Positions 32,353 through 43,303 of a DNA stretch of 64,000 bases are shown here, in pieces (positions within the stretch are counted from its first letter, which is position 1; each line of letters begins with the position of its first letter). The notes under the pieces were generated by a model. That model worked only from the letters and a program-made list of their open reading frames with translations. It made no database searches and was not told where the DNA came from. The DNA comes from Narthecium ossifragum (Eukaryota; Streptophyta; Magnoliopsida; Dioscoreales; Nartheciaceae). The position numbers were made by a program, and so were the translations under genes. Where the stretch lies: assembly GCA_963920575.1 (NCBI GenBank), contig OY986966.1, forward strand, positions 9,278,048 to 9,342,047, given 5' to 3'.

Positions 32353-33560
32353 ACTAGAGAGAGAGAAGGAGGCGATGCTGGCTAAGCCTGTTGGCTGCGC
32401 GTGCCGGTGATGGCGGCAGCGGCAGCAGTGCCCAAGGGCATCGCGTCGCTGCAGGCAGCCGCGCCCAAAGGCTCCACGCGTGACTGCGGCCGCGCCCGAG
32501 GTCAGCATCGGCGCTGGTGGCCGCACCTAAGTAGACGACGCGCTGGATTGGTGGCGGTCTTTACCAAAGCTCGCGCCGTCGATGGCGATAAGGTCTTTCA
32601 GTCACGTGCGACGGCGGGAGGATTTAGAGACATCCCGTAATGGCGCTAGAGGTCGACGACGGCCACCGTCTCCGGAGTTGTCACGCGACAGCAGCGGGCA
32701 GCACGAACATGGACGGCGGAAACGCGCTCGCCAAAGGCGACCTCGGCTCGATCTCACGACGCCGTCAAGAGAGAATGCGACGGTGGGGTGCGCCGGCGAT
32801 GGCTGCAGCACCCCCTCCTAGTGCCTTGGAAGGCGACGGCCCACAGATGGTGTCGGATCAGCCTCATTCCGGCGGTGAGATCTCTGGGGCATCTTGCTGC
32901 GGCGGGGACGAAGGCTCCACTGGCGACGGCACTCCTCATCACATACCCCCGCCACCGAGCTCACCGGCGGCTACCGCATCCTGTCCTTCCTCGACACCAC
33001 CGAGCTAAACCACGCCCCTCTCAAAAAGCTCCTCTTTTACCTCCTGTCCTCGCGTCTCCAGGCCGTCATCTCTGAGTTCCAGCGAACTTTTGGGACACTC
33101 TTCGACACCATGGAGTCAGAGATCGCTAGAGAGGGGAAGGGCGACTTTTGCGAGGCCAATGACCGGGTTTCCATCGATTTCCTCACCCGGGCGGGCGCTC
33201 CTCGACCGCGACCCCGCCGACAGCAAGCTGGGGCTCGACGGGCCCAGCGATGTTCACGAACGACTGCTCGCCAGTCGTTCTTCTGGTGCTCCTGCTCCGC
33301 CGCTATCGCCGGGATAAGTGGACAGATGAATTGTCGGCGAGCACCAGCTCTCTCTCTCTCTCTAGTTCTCTCTCTCTCCTCATCACGTGCCACCACGTGT
33401 AAACACTGTGTACATGAGCGGTTTTCTGTGAACGGAGACTAACGGCGACTGGGATTTGTTTTGGTTTGAAAACCGCAGGGTACTAAAGTTATATTTTCTA
33501 ATTAGAGGGTACCAGATTGTAAAACTTTGAAAATATATGGTATCAAAAGCTAATTACCCC
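32094..33560. mobile_element. Pack-MULE carrying a CYP74 fragment
   Basis: Long terminal inverted repeats of roughly 220 bp: the left starts AGGGAAATTAGCTTTTAGTACC and the right, inverted, starts GGGGTAATTAGCTTTTGATACC. Both continue through GTTTTACAATCTG, AACTTTAGTACCCT, GTTCACAGAAAACCGC, GTGTTTACACGTGG and TGATGAGGAGAGAGA, ending in a GA/TC microsatellite. The flanks TTTTTTCTA (32085-32093) and TTTTTTCCTA (33561-33570) look like a 9-10-bp TSD with one indel. It interrupts the integrase of the Tat element. No transposase; the interior is GC-rich captured DNA. Confidence 0.87.
32953..33249 (+). pseudogene. Allene oxide synthase / CYP74 fragment
   Basis: About 100 residues match CYP74 enzymes: TELTGGYRILSFLDTTELNH, APLKKLLFYLLSSR, EFQRTFGTLFDTMESEIARE, then NDR.SIDFL; after a frameshift near 33190, LLDRDPADSKLGLDGP. 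CYP74A (allene oxide synthase) converts fatty-acid hydroperoxides in jasmonate synthesis; hydroperoxide lyases share these motifs, so the subfamily is not certain. The haem-binding Cys region and the substrate I-helix are not present. Flanking GC-rich DNA (32401-32950, 33250-33330) is not recognised and may come from other exons. Confidence 0.82.
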
Positions 33561-33880
33561 TTTTTTCCTATAATGTTGATAGCCCAACATCTAAATGGCC
33601 AAGGTTTAATTATGATCGACATATCATTGGATGGTGCCCTATGCAACGGGCCATGTTTTTGACAAGACTCACATCCTTTTGCATATTGAGCACACTCCTC
33701 CCCCATGTGCGGCCAATAATAGCCACTGTGTATGATTAGCCAGCGTATTTTAATCCCTGATTGGTGTGCACCAGAAACACCATTATGTATCTCGCCCATA
33801 ACTAGTTGTGCCTCATATGGACTTAGACATCTTAACAAGATTCCACCTGGTCGACATTTATACAAAACATCATTTTGCAA
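33554..33880 (-). pseudogene. Tat-type integrase, zinc-finger half
   Basis: Reads DVLYKCRPGGILLRCLS, MGEIHNGVSGAHQSG (HHCC His pair), YYWPHM.EECAQYAKGCESCQKHG (Cys pair), then WAINIIG. The next expected residues resume at 32080 beyond the Pack-MULE. Confidence 0.85.
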
Positions 33881-34068
33881 ACTTTTCTATCAGTTTTGAG
33901 CGATGAATTTTTCAAAAAGGTAATGATTGGAGTGCGCCAATCATGTCGTTCAATTATTTCATCAATCTCTATTGATCGAGAAGATCATTTTACAGCAGAA
34001 CGATTCATGCTGTATTTAAAATCGGCCATGCCCTCCAAGTGTTTTAACACTTTATAGCCAGATGCTAT

Positions 34069-34980
34069 TTAGGCTAATGTATTGGCTTCATCGTTTTGTA
34101 ATCTTGGCACAAACATTATTTCAAAATCCTCGAATCGATTTAATAGTTGGAAAGCGATCTGATGAAATGGAATTTGTATATCACTCTGGCACATGTAATG
34201 GCCAAGTATATGGTTTATCACCAATTGTGAGTCACCTCTGATTTCTACATTGGTCACTCCTAAATCTAACAATATCTCTAGGCCGATGATTAATGCTTCA
34301 TACTCGGCCTAGTTATTTGTGCACAATGGTTCAAGTGTATAGGCAAATTTGTATTGGCGACCAATGGGCGATAAAATTGAGATTCCAAGGCCAATGCCAT
34401 TAACTATTTTAGAACCATCAAATTACATTGTCCAAGGATTGAGCCATACCATATTAATTTCTCGCTCTAATTCTTTTGGGATGTCTACACAAGGATGGTC
34501 AGCTAAAAAATGGGCTAATACTTGGCCCTTAACAGCCTTTTGAGAGACAAATTGAATGTCAAACTCAGCTAAAGTTAAAACCCAATAACCAATACGCTGA
34601 TATAAAATTGGCCGAGAGAACAAAAACTTCATTATATTAAACTTGGATACAAAATAAATAGTTACATGCTTTAAATAAGCTCTTAACTTGGTACACATAA
34701 AATACAATGCCTAACATAATTTTCTATGGCCGAGTACTTTTCTTCATAAGGCAGCAACTGTCTACTTAGATAATAGACTGCTCTCTCTATACCATCTTCG
34801 CCATCTTGCGCCAAGAGACCTCCTATCAATCGGTCTGCTACAGCGATGTAAAGCTTCATGGGATCGTTCACCCTTGGAGATGCCATAACTGGTGATGTTG
34901 CCAAATAGGTCTTCAAGCACTCAAATGCTTGTTGATGCTCCAATTCCCAGACGAAATCGTCCTCGTTCTTCAATTGTAAG
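34069..34980 (-). pseudogene. RT end, RNase H and second (archaeal-type) RNase H of the Tat element
   Basis: From 34980: LLQLKNEDDFVWELEHQQAF (RT thumb), LYIAVADRLIGGLLAQ and RAVYYLSRQLLPYEEKYS (first RNase H), then QKAVKGQVLAHFLADHP, the linker typical of Tat elements. After a stop, FDGS...NAEYEALI and VEIRGDSQLVINHI form the archaeal-type second RNase H. The RT palm with its Asp-Asp motif is missing: the preceding frame goes from the pre-RT linker (34990-35260) straight to the thumb. The element therefore lost RT by deletion. Confidence 0.8.
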
Positions 34981-35264
34981 AGCGATGAGAACACTTGGGT
35001 TTTCCCTGACATCTTGGTCGAGAATCTTGCTGATGAAGGTTGGACGATGTTCCTCTCCATCACCGATGTTGACTTCCTCCAATGGATCTTGAGCTTGCAT
35101 ATTTCCACGGTTGCCATAAGAAACTTCTTCTTCTTCTTCTTGAGGGATTTCTTTCAAGCAATCAATATCGTTCATTTCTTGTACCATGAACGTTTCTAAC
35201 TGATAAGCCATTAACTTGGCTTTTAAGGCCGTTACAGCGGTTTGATTGACCTCTTGTTCTGTAC

Positions 35265-35882
35265 TCATTTTGGAAACCCTTTGGTCGATGATCGACCAAA
35301 CTTTGGAGCAAAGACCATAGTGTTTGGTCTTGTAGGATGAAAAATCTCCGCTACGTAGTTCTTCATTATATCGCAGTACTCAGACACTACCATCATGGAA
35401 TCGTTCACTTCCATGAACTGCAACGGACCATAATTACAATCATAGAAGGAGGCTTCTACGACATGTGTTTCTGCTTTGTATGTCATATTATTGGCCATGA
35501 CAAATTCCACTTCCCCTTCCACATTCCACAAGAAAAGACATTGGTGTAAGGACGATGGTACACACCTACTACCATGGATACAATCTCGACCAAGCCGCAC
35601 ATTATAACTTGTTGGTGAATCCATCACAAAGAACGTTGTCGTTCTGATAAGACTCCCAACCTTGATATCCAAAGGCAAGATCCCTTTAGATGGTGCCGGT
35701 ACTCCACTAAACCCTGTCAGTGTGATATCAGTTGGGATTAGATCAGCCTCTGTCTTGCCAAACTGCTTAAGCATCTTGATCGGGATAACATTGATTACTG
35801 CTCCCGTATCGATCAAAACTCTGTTCACCGGGATACCATTTATCGTGGTCGTGATGTGCAAAGGTCTAAGATGGCGCATCAT
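35265..35882 (-). pseudogene. Retroviral-type aspartic protease of the Tat element
   Basis: HITTTINGIPVNRVLIDTGA has the active-site DTG followed by VINVIP. Then LTGFSG (flap region) and TFFVMDSPTSYNVRLGRDCI (C-terminal signature Y..LGRD.I). Open over 205 residues. The frame is overlapped at its end by the next piece (35268), so a frameshift follows. Confidence 0.85.
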
Positions 35883-35885
35883 AGC

Positions 35886-36389
35886 TTATGGCGGCCTGTG
35901 AAACACAACCATGCTTTCTAGCCGTTGCTTATCATTTTGGGACTTGGTCGATGACCCAACGAACCCTTGAACTGCTTTGCCTTTAGACTTAATTTCGACC
36001 TGTATGACCTCTGCATTCTCTTGCCCAAAATAGGATGGCCAAACTTGCTCATCTGCCTTATTATGATTATCTGCGTCCCCCTCGTCCCAACCCATTGGGG
36101 TAATTGGTGGCTCTGCTACCTGTTGAACATACTTGGCCATATCGCTTTTTAGAACCCACATTTTTACCACCAGGTCTTCATAGCTGACTAAGTAATCAAA
36201 CTTCCCACTAGGCTCGCCCTGATTGCTCATAGCCGGGTTGCATGTCCTGTACAGTTCCATGATGAGCTTCTTTTGTGAAATATTCCTTCTTGTCGCTTCT
36301 TCTTCGACCTTAATGGGGACTTCTATCTCTACCCACTCAGGGTCTTCTACCACTGGCTCTGTTGCATCGTCCCAACCAGTTGGGACCAT
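35886..36389 (-). pseudogene. Pre-protease (gag C-terminal-like) domain, copy 1
   Basis: Contains EWVEIEVPIKVEEEATRRN, ELYRTCNPAM, GEPSGKFDYLVSYED and VLKSDMAKYVQQ, then an acidic linker. Not a standard zinc knuckle. Similar residues occur again at 38584-38844 in the same orientation on the other side of the solo LTR. It precedes protease directly. Confidence 0.6.
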
Positions 36390-36431
36390 TGGATCTTGTA
36401 CATCTGGTGTTAGCTGAGCGACAACTTCTGT

Positions 36432-38596
36432 TGTGAGGACCCATCCCTCTACTCATGTGGCTCGTTGTAGACCGCAAGGGCAATTTGGTAAATTGTGCCT
36501 TATCGGCTTGTTTCACACCCGCGTGTACACATACTGACCATATTTGTGGTAATGTTTGGCTAGAATGGTTAGTGGGACCAAGGATCGAAAGATCTGGGCT
36601 TGGGCTTGAGTTCTTGCCCAAATCTAGCTTTCTGGACAAATCGGATCGATCTTCTTTGGCTGAGAGATCGATCTCCTTGTGACAGGAAGTCAAGCTGTGA
36701 TCGTCATGAGAGATCGATCTCTTTTGAGAAGAGATCCATCCCTCATAGGTCGGTTCGTTCGCCTATAAAGCGAACGCAATAGATTTCTTTGAATCCTTTT
36801 GAAATCCGTGGATCTTGAGCTCAGATCTGTTGATTTTGAAGGAGTTTGAGGACGATTCAAGGCCTAGCAGCTGGGATTGAAGCGGTTATTGCTTAGGTAG
36901 GGATCCTACCTACAATCTTCCGGGTTTTTGGAGTTTTTCCGGTTTGATTGTGATCTTTTGCTTAGATCCGTTAAAATACATGTTTGTTTTTCATGATCTC
37001 ACCGGCTTTGGACTCGTGGTCTCTTGTTCTACCAGATCCCAGAGTTTTGGGGGGTTTAGTTGTGTTTTCCGGTGGTTTTTCTCGCCGTCCGGCCGCCGGA
37101 GAACCCATTCGGATCGATCTCTCTTGAGGAAAGATCGATCCCTTGTGGGGTGTCATGCCCAGTCCGGAGAAGATCAATCCTTGCCTAGGCTGGTATAGCG
37201 AGTTCCATGTCACGAAGAAGATCGATCCTTCTGGTGGAGAAGATCGATCTCTTTCGGTTGACAGGGACGAGTTTTCTCCCAAGCACTAAGAAGATCGATC
37301 TTCTCTGGAAGAGAGATCGATCTCTTAGTGGCTGAGGGGTGTTTTCAAGTGGCTTTTGCCCGCGGAGCTTTGTATGACGGTTTTCTTTACTGCCTTATAC
37401 CTGGTACATATGTTTAAACATGTTAGCCTTATAATAGGGGCAGTGGTGAACCGGGGGAGTGATGACTCCCGGGATGTTTAGAACAAACGGGCGGGTAGCC
37501 CTACAGCTTTCCTTAGTCTTGTATGTCGGCGTGCACCGAGGGCTTTATCTGTAATGTCTGTGAGCTGTTGTTTGCGGGACTGCTTCCCGATGCAGGTGTT
37601 GTGGTGGACTGCTAGCAGTTGGTGGTGGTACCACTGTAGCAGCTCCTAGACCTTACTTACATGCTCACCACCCCGGGCCGACTGGGTGACATGCCCAGAC
37701 CTTGTTTAATATATCATCACATTTTGTTGCATGCGTATCTGTATTATCCTGCGTGTGATCATAGCATGTATTGTATTGTGTATTAGATGCATAAGAGTAG
37801 GACGCTAGCGATGGGTTGATCCCCCATCCGGGGCTTTCGGGTAGTCCAGATCTAGCTCTAGGACTGTTGCGGGTAGCTTGGTCCAGGACTTGATTTGTAG
37901 TATTCAGTTGATATCGATGATAGGGTTAGATGACCTGAATACATGTGGTTTGATGTTTAAAGGTCGTGTCGACTCCAAGTTGAATCTGAGGTATAGCCGG
38001 TGTCCGGTGTTCTTGACTCTTGGATAGAGGAGTGCCTACCTAGCGGTGTCCTTGCCCGCCAAACAGTGTCCTGTGTCCTGTTGAGAGTATGCAGTGTTTT
38101 GGGCCTGCGTTCACAGACTCCCGGTGGGTTATGGGACCCTTGTATACACCTAGGTTCGACTTGAGGGCGGAACTGTTCTGTTCCCTCCCTTGTGAATGTC
38201 GTAGTGTAGTGTCCCTGCTGAGCTTAGTACTCACTCCTACACGGGCTGTGTTTTGCAGGTGCTGGCGCTGACTCTTCTTCGGTCGCCCCTACCGGGCAGG
38301 TATTTGGTAACGTGGCGGCGTCTGGCGGTGGTTGAGGTGCGGCGATTATCAGTTCTACCTTTGTTATAGTTAGCCTCCTACGGGAGAGAATTGTATAATA
38401 TTTACCCTGTTGAGGATTTGTAATATATTCAGTTTCAATTTTGAGATTTGTGATTGAATGTTTAATACAAGATGATTATGAATTGCTAGGAAAACCACTA
38501 TGATTAGAGGGAAACCTCGCCAAAATTTTCGTAGTAAGTTAGGTTCCGGTTCGCGTCGCCCGACCCGGTTGGGCCTACGCGTGTCAGAGCGCGACA
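36432..38596 (+). mobile_element. Solo LTR of the TGTGAGGACC clade, 2.17 kb
   Basis: Starts TGTGAGGACCCATCC and ends CAGAGCGCGACA. Flanked by TCTGT at 36427-36431 and 38597-38601, a perfect 5-bp TSD. Nine GATCGATC palindromes lie at 36640-37320. Most similar to the LTRs at 3499 and 12819 (shared GGCAATTTGGTAAATTGTGCC and CACACCCGCGTGT). Inserted opposite to the Tat element. Confidence 0.9.
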
Positions 38597-38844
38597 TCTG
38601 TCCTCTTAACTAGATGCTTAACCTTTACATCTCTATAGACTCTCAGATAATCATATCGGCCACTTGGCTGGCCGCCTGGTCCTACTGCTGGATTACCTTC
38701 GTCATAAAATTGTTGTAGCAATCGCTCAGTAGATGTACCCCTCCTCCGGGCTTCTTCTATGATGACAATCCTCTCTTCAACCTCTACATACTCATCCTCA
38801 TCGTCAGGTATCAAACTACGTGGCGCATGTTCCATATTTTTCAT
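38584..38844 (-). pseudogene. Pre-protease domain, copy 2
   Basis: Starts MKNMEHAPRSLIPDDEDEYV, then VEERIVIIEEARRRG, QQFYDEGNPAV, GQPSGRYDYLRVYRDVKVKH. It aligns along its length with the domain at 35886-36389 (E.VE.E..I..EEA.RR, NPA, G.PSG..DYL..Y.D..VK). The last codons run into the solo LTR. Its function is unknown to me. Confidence 0.55.
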
Positions 38845-40431
38845 GTTATGTGTTTTGAGAGATTCTGGTTGATTGCATCAAGGAAATCGAAGCCAGAAGG
38901 TACAAAGAAGATTACAAAGAAGATGGGTCAGCTTCAAAGATTAATCTGTACCTACTCAAGAATAACCAGATGAAGTTTCATATATGATTGAAAATCTCTG
39001 AAAGTCTAGTTTCTGGAGACTTTTACAGTTCATGATTTGGAGCTTCCTAGAGAAAGTTACAGTACTTTTATTACAACTAGTGCAGGGCAGAGAATAACAG
39101 AAGAAATATGCAGAAAATACAAGATCGATCTTCTTGCCATAAATGATCGATCCGTTATGCTCCTAGAGATGAAAAAGACCCACGGTCGACCGTCACATCG
39201 ACCGCCGCATCGACCGTCAGCCTCTGTCAAAAATATACCTTCTCAGGCTCGATGCGAGGATCGAGCGCGAGCATAAACATGAAGTCGGAATAAAGACATC
39301 GATCTTCTTTCCAAAGAGAACGATCTTAGTCAGGGTGCAACCACAATCTGGGAAGAAAAGATCGATCTTCTCCTATATAAAGATCGATCTTTGTTAACCG
39401 ACTTTGCAAAATAAACGGCTCATATCTAATCCGAGGATGGGAAACTTATGGGCTATAAATAGGATTCTTTTTAGGGATTAAGGGGGGTGAATTCTAGAGG
39501 ATTTTTGCCGCTACTTTCTATTTCTTTGATATTTCTAGGGTTCTTTTTTCTTCATTAAAGAATTGTTCTTGATGGCCTTGCGTGGCTAAACCTTAATTCT
39601 TGGTCGAGGAAACTAAAACTCGGAATCCATGAACTGTGAGATCTAATCTATCTTTATTGTTCAATTCATATTTGGGTATTGAATGTTTTTCTGTGATTAT
39701 ATTCATGATTGTCTTGTTTAATTGGTAGGAGGCCTACTAGTTTATTATTTATTGCAATCTACTGCTATGTTGGATATCAAATCCTTAATTGTTTGATCCC
39801 TCTAATCTGCGAAACAACTAGGATTTAATGATTTACTGCGTTTTAGAGATTGTTAGATTTTAGGAAGAATTTTCAACTAAATTAAATGCAACCGCTTATA
39901 CTTGTGTTGTTTAGCTTCATCGATCTCCCTATTCTTAAGGCTGCTACTAGATTAAATCTATAGCGCTTGTCTTAGGTTGTTTAGTAGTTATGGTTGATTG
40001 GATCGCTTATTTCTAATTAACTAGGGCTTTTTACATATTTATCCTTCAAAAGTTTCAAAATATCATAATTACCCCTATATTTTTTCGGCTTACTAAAATA
40101 CCTTGAAATTTTGAACAATCCGTAAACCTACCCCTCGGGTTACTTGCCGGTGAATCTTCATGGAATATTCTTAACGCCGTTAACGGTGCAATACAAAAAG
40201 ACCTTATTGCTCTCAACGGTGATAAAAGAGACCCTCCAACGATCTCTTCTCTCTTCTCATCTTCCAGCTCTATCTAGGGTTCCAAACAAACCCTTGGTTT
40301 CAGAGCTTCGTCCTCATCCTCAAGTTGCCTCTTTTGTCGCCATGGTGAGGGAATAGAGCTTAGCCCCTCTTTTGTCCTCGTCCTCAACCTGCCCCTTTCC
40401 TCCTCTCCCGGGATTTTTCAACATCTTTTCC

Positions 40432-40921
40432 ATGGCCTCGAGGAAAAATAGATATGCAGATTCCGCAACATCTACTCCATCAATTGGCTCAGCCTCCACC
40501 GTAAGATGCCGTTGCAATGAACCTTGCTCCATCAGCCATTCCAATCGGGTTCACAGCAAAGGAAGAGGTTTCTACGGCTGCCCACGGTACAAGGTACGAT
40601 TCCACTACCAATTTTTATGCTTTTTGTTAGGTATGGGGCAATCTAATTAGTCTATTATTCATATTTCAGAACAATGAAGAATGTGGATGTGGATTTTTTA
40701 TGTGGGCTGATGGCGCGGAGCATTCAACTATGGACTTGAAATATTAGGTCAAGGAAATGGAGAAGATGATGATGGATCGAATTAGCTCGCTTGAAGAAAG
40801 GTTGGCTACATCACTTCACATCATGGAAAAGTTGGATAGAACTAGTTCAAATATGTCCTCATTGTTGTTTGTTTTGTTTGTTGTAATTGGAGTTTTTTTC
40901 CTCCTAAAGATTGTACTGTAG
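40432..40921 (+). pseudogene. GRF zinc finger gene with C-terminal membrane segment, in a MULE
   Basis: Exon 1 (40432-40593, 54 codons): MASRKNRYADSATST, then RCRCNEPCSISHSN and GRGFYGCPRYK. A 76-bp intron (GTACGA...TTTCAG, 40594-40669) keeps frame. Exon 2: NNEECGCGFFMWADG completes the GRF zinc finger (C.C..C...GR.FYGCP...CG.F.WAD). A TAG at 40745-40747 interrupts; in the same frame a short coiled-coil (VKEMEKMMMDRISSLEERL) and a hydrophobic tail SLLFVLFVVIGVFFLLKIVL follow, then a stop at 40919. An in-frame ATG at 40372 is another possible start. GRF fingers bind single-stranded nucleic acid in some proteins; the role here is unknown. Confidence 0.8.
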
Positions 40922-41660
40922 ATTTTGGATTGAGTCTATGCTATTCATCCAAAATTAGTTGTCACTCATTGTTGTTTGTTGTAAATTGGAGTTTTTTTCC
41001 TCCTAAAGAGACTACTGGATGCAATTTACTACTGGATGCAATTTATTGTGCAATTTACCCTGGTTTCAAGTGCAATTCATATGAACTGTGTCCTGTTTGA
41101 TACATTTGATCAGCTCATAGATACATCTTAACTATGTCAGTTGATACATTTGAACTGTGACACATTTCAATTGTGTACTGTTTGAATTCTAAACTATATC
41201 AATAGTGAAAACACATTTGAACCATCCATATATTGAGAACACATTTACACCAGTTGAGAACATAACTAACATTCACATTCAATTGAGAGCATACAACTAA
41301 CATTCACAATCAATTGAATGTGTACATCTACAATGCACACTCAAATATTCACAACCACACATCCAAAACTTTGTCAGTACATAACTATGCCATATAGAAA
41401 TGGCTTTAAACAACCCATAATTGAAGTTCAAATTCCATCAGAGCCTCCATGGAGGTGCTGCTGTGCCTCTACTATGTCTTGCTGATGTGCCTCTACCCTC
41501 CCCTGCTGCCATGCCTCTACCTCCCATTGTTGTTGTGCCTCTTCCTTGCAGTGCTCCTCAGCCCCTTCCTTGCCCTCCTCCTCCTCTAACAGGAGCTTTT
41601 ACCCTGATTGGTGGATTTGATTCATTAGGGTTGTAAAGGCCCATCCCCAAACCATAAGGA
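40922..41660. other. Spacer between the two MULE genes
   Basis: AT-rich, with a repeat of GTAATTGGAGTTTTTTTCCTCCTAAAGA at 40884 and 40982 and short tandem variants of TACATTTGAACTGTG (41095-41230). Holds the 3' ends of both genes; no other gene seen. Confidence 0.55.
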
Positions 41661-41661
41661 G

Positions 41662-43303
41662 TCATGGCACGATTGCTACAAATTCAATGTATTTTGGGTT
41701 AGAATTGATCAATGCAATGACCTTTCCTCTAGCTCTGCTACCACCCCTAGCTCTAGCCTTCCCTCTGCCTCTACCTCCCCTTGCTCCAGCCGTTGGAGTG
41801 TGAATGTCTTGGCTCTGAGATGCTTCATTATGCTGTGAAGCCCTCTCAGACACTGGCTCTTTACATGTGTTCTTATGGTGGCCCCACTTCCTACACCTTG
41901 AGCACTTGTGTAGTCTCTTGCTCTTCTTCCCTTTCTCATCAGCTCCTCGAATGCGCCTCTTCTTTGGCCTGCCTCTTTGCCTTTTAGTCATTGGAGGAAG
42001 CAATGTATAGCCAAGATCAACTTTCTTCCACTGATCTTTGCTTGGCAAGGTGCTGATGAATCCAGCATATGTTGCCCTGTATCTGCATGCAAACAAGTAC
42101 ATGGGTTATACCTCTGTACACTATAATAGTCATCCACAAAATTATAGGAATTAGAGAGTTATACCTCTGTACGCTGTAATAGTCATCCACAAAAGTGTCC
42201 CAATTTGGGTTCCTCATGCGAACTATGATGGCTGCAGCATGAATACAAGGCATGCCTGATAGCTGCCATCTTCTACATGTGCAAGTATGGGCTGCAAGGT
42301 CTACTTCACATCTCTCATTGTTGGCAGTGACCTCAGCTTGAGAGTCATTGGACATCACAACTGCGTAACACCCTACATTCTTTGAAATGTCAAGTAGATA
42401 CTTTCTTGCACTGGGTACCAATTTACCCTTCCACCTAGCTGAGAGCCTCCTTCTTTGATCCATTTTTACCATAATCTTCTTCCTCAGCATATCCACCAAC
42501 CCAAGACAAGGCATATACCTATCATCTGACACCCATGAATTGAATGACTCACTCAAATTGTTTGTGAGATAAATATTCCTAGAAGACTCTCTGAATGTGT
42601 GTCTTGACCAAGCACTATAAATTGTGGCCAAGTGACTAACAACAGCATCAGATTCCCTGCCAAGCTCTGCTATTGCAGCAGCAAAATCATTCTCTGTATA
42701 TGCCCTGGCTGCAGCTCATAGAGCATTCTCATAAGCATCCCCTAGAAATATCTTACTAAAATTCTTAGAGTAGTGTCTCATGCATATTCTATGCTCAGTA
42801 TTTGGCAGGACAACCAAGACTGCTTCCTTTATTCCTTTATCCTGATAAAAAATGACTGTCAAGTCCTCCACCCTTCCATCCATGGCCTTTGAGAGCAAAT
42901 CAAAGAACCATGCCCAAACATTTCCACATTCACCCTCAACCACAACAAATGCAACTGGGAATAACCCATTGCTCCCATCTAATGCAGTAGTTGCCATCAA
43001 TTGTCCCAAATACCTACCCTTCAAGTGTGTTGAATCAACACCTAGAAAGGGTCTACAACCTGCAATGAATCCATCCATAGAGGCCTTGAAATAACAAAAA
43101 AATCTCTCAAATGTGTGTCATGGGCCCTCTATATACTTAATTATACTTCCAAGATTCCTTCGCAGCAGCTCTTCCCTCAAAGCAGGTAGGAAGCTAAAAG
43201 ACTCACTTAAGCTTTCATGTACTTGCTCATATGCTAATTCCTTATCCCTCCAGCACTTCATGTAGGGCACTGTCACCTGATACTTGTCCCACATGTGTAA
43301 CAC
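41662..43303 (-). pseudogene. MURA-type MULE transposase, decayed
   Basis: From 43303: YMKCWRDKELAYEQVHESLS and the ALREELLRRNLGSIIKYI lead-in; FFCYFKASMDGFIAGCRPFL; GVDSTHLKGRYLGQLMA with the first catalytic Asp; FYQDKGIKEAVLVVLP with the second; EHRICMRHYSKNF; then NNLSESFNSW; a SWIM zinc finger CTCRRWQLSGMPCIHA; an AT-hook-like KRQRGRPKKRR; and a zinc knuckle CSRCRKWGHHKNTC. Two TGA stops (near 43115 and 42715) sit where Arg/Trp and Trp are expected, and a 54-bp tandem duplication at 42107-42196 shifts the frame. The N-terminal part before the lead-in is missing. Confidence 0.88.

Noticed and set aside
2320..39390. GATC-rich arrays as bacterial Dam or origin sequences
   Set aside because: They lie inside plant LTRs with TATA boxes and TSDs, and nothing else is bacterial.
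41709..41987. Small frames on both strands over the MULE transposase end
   Set aside because: Shadows of the Arg/Gly-rich C-terminal tail of the transposase.
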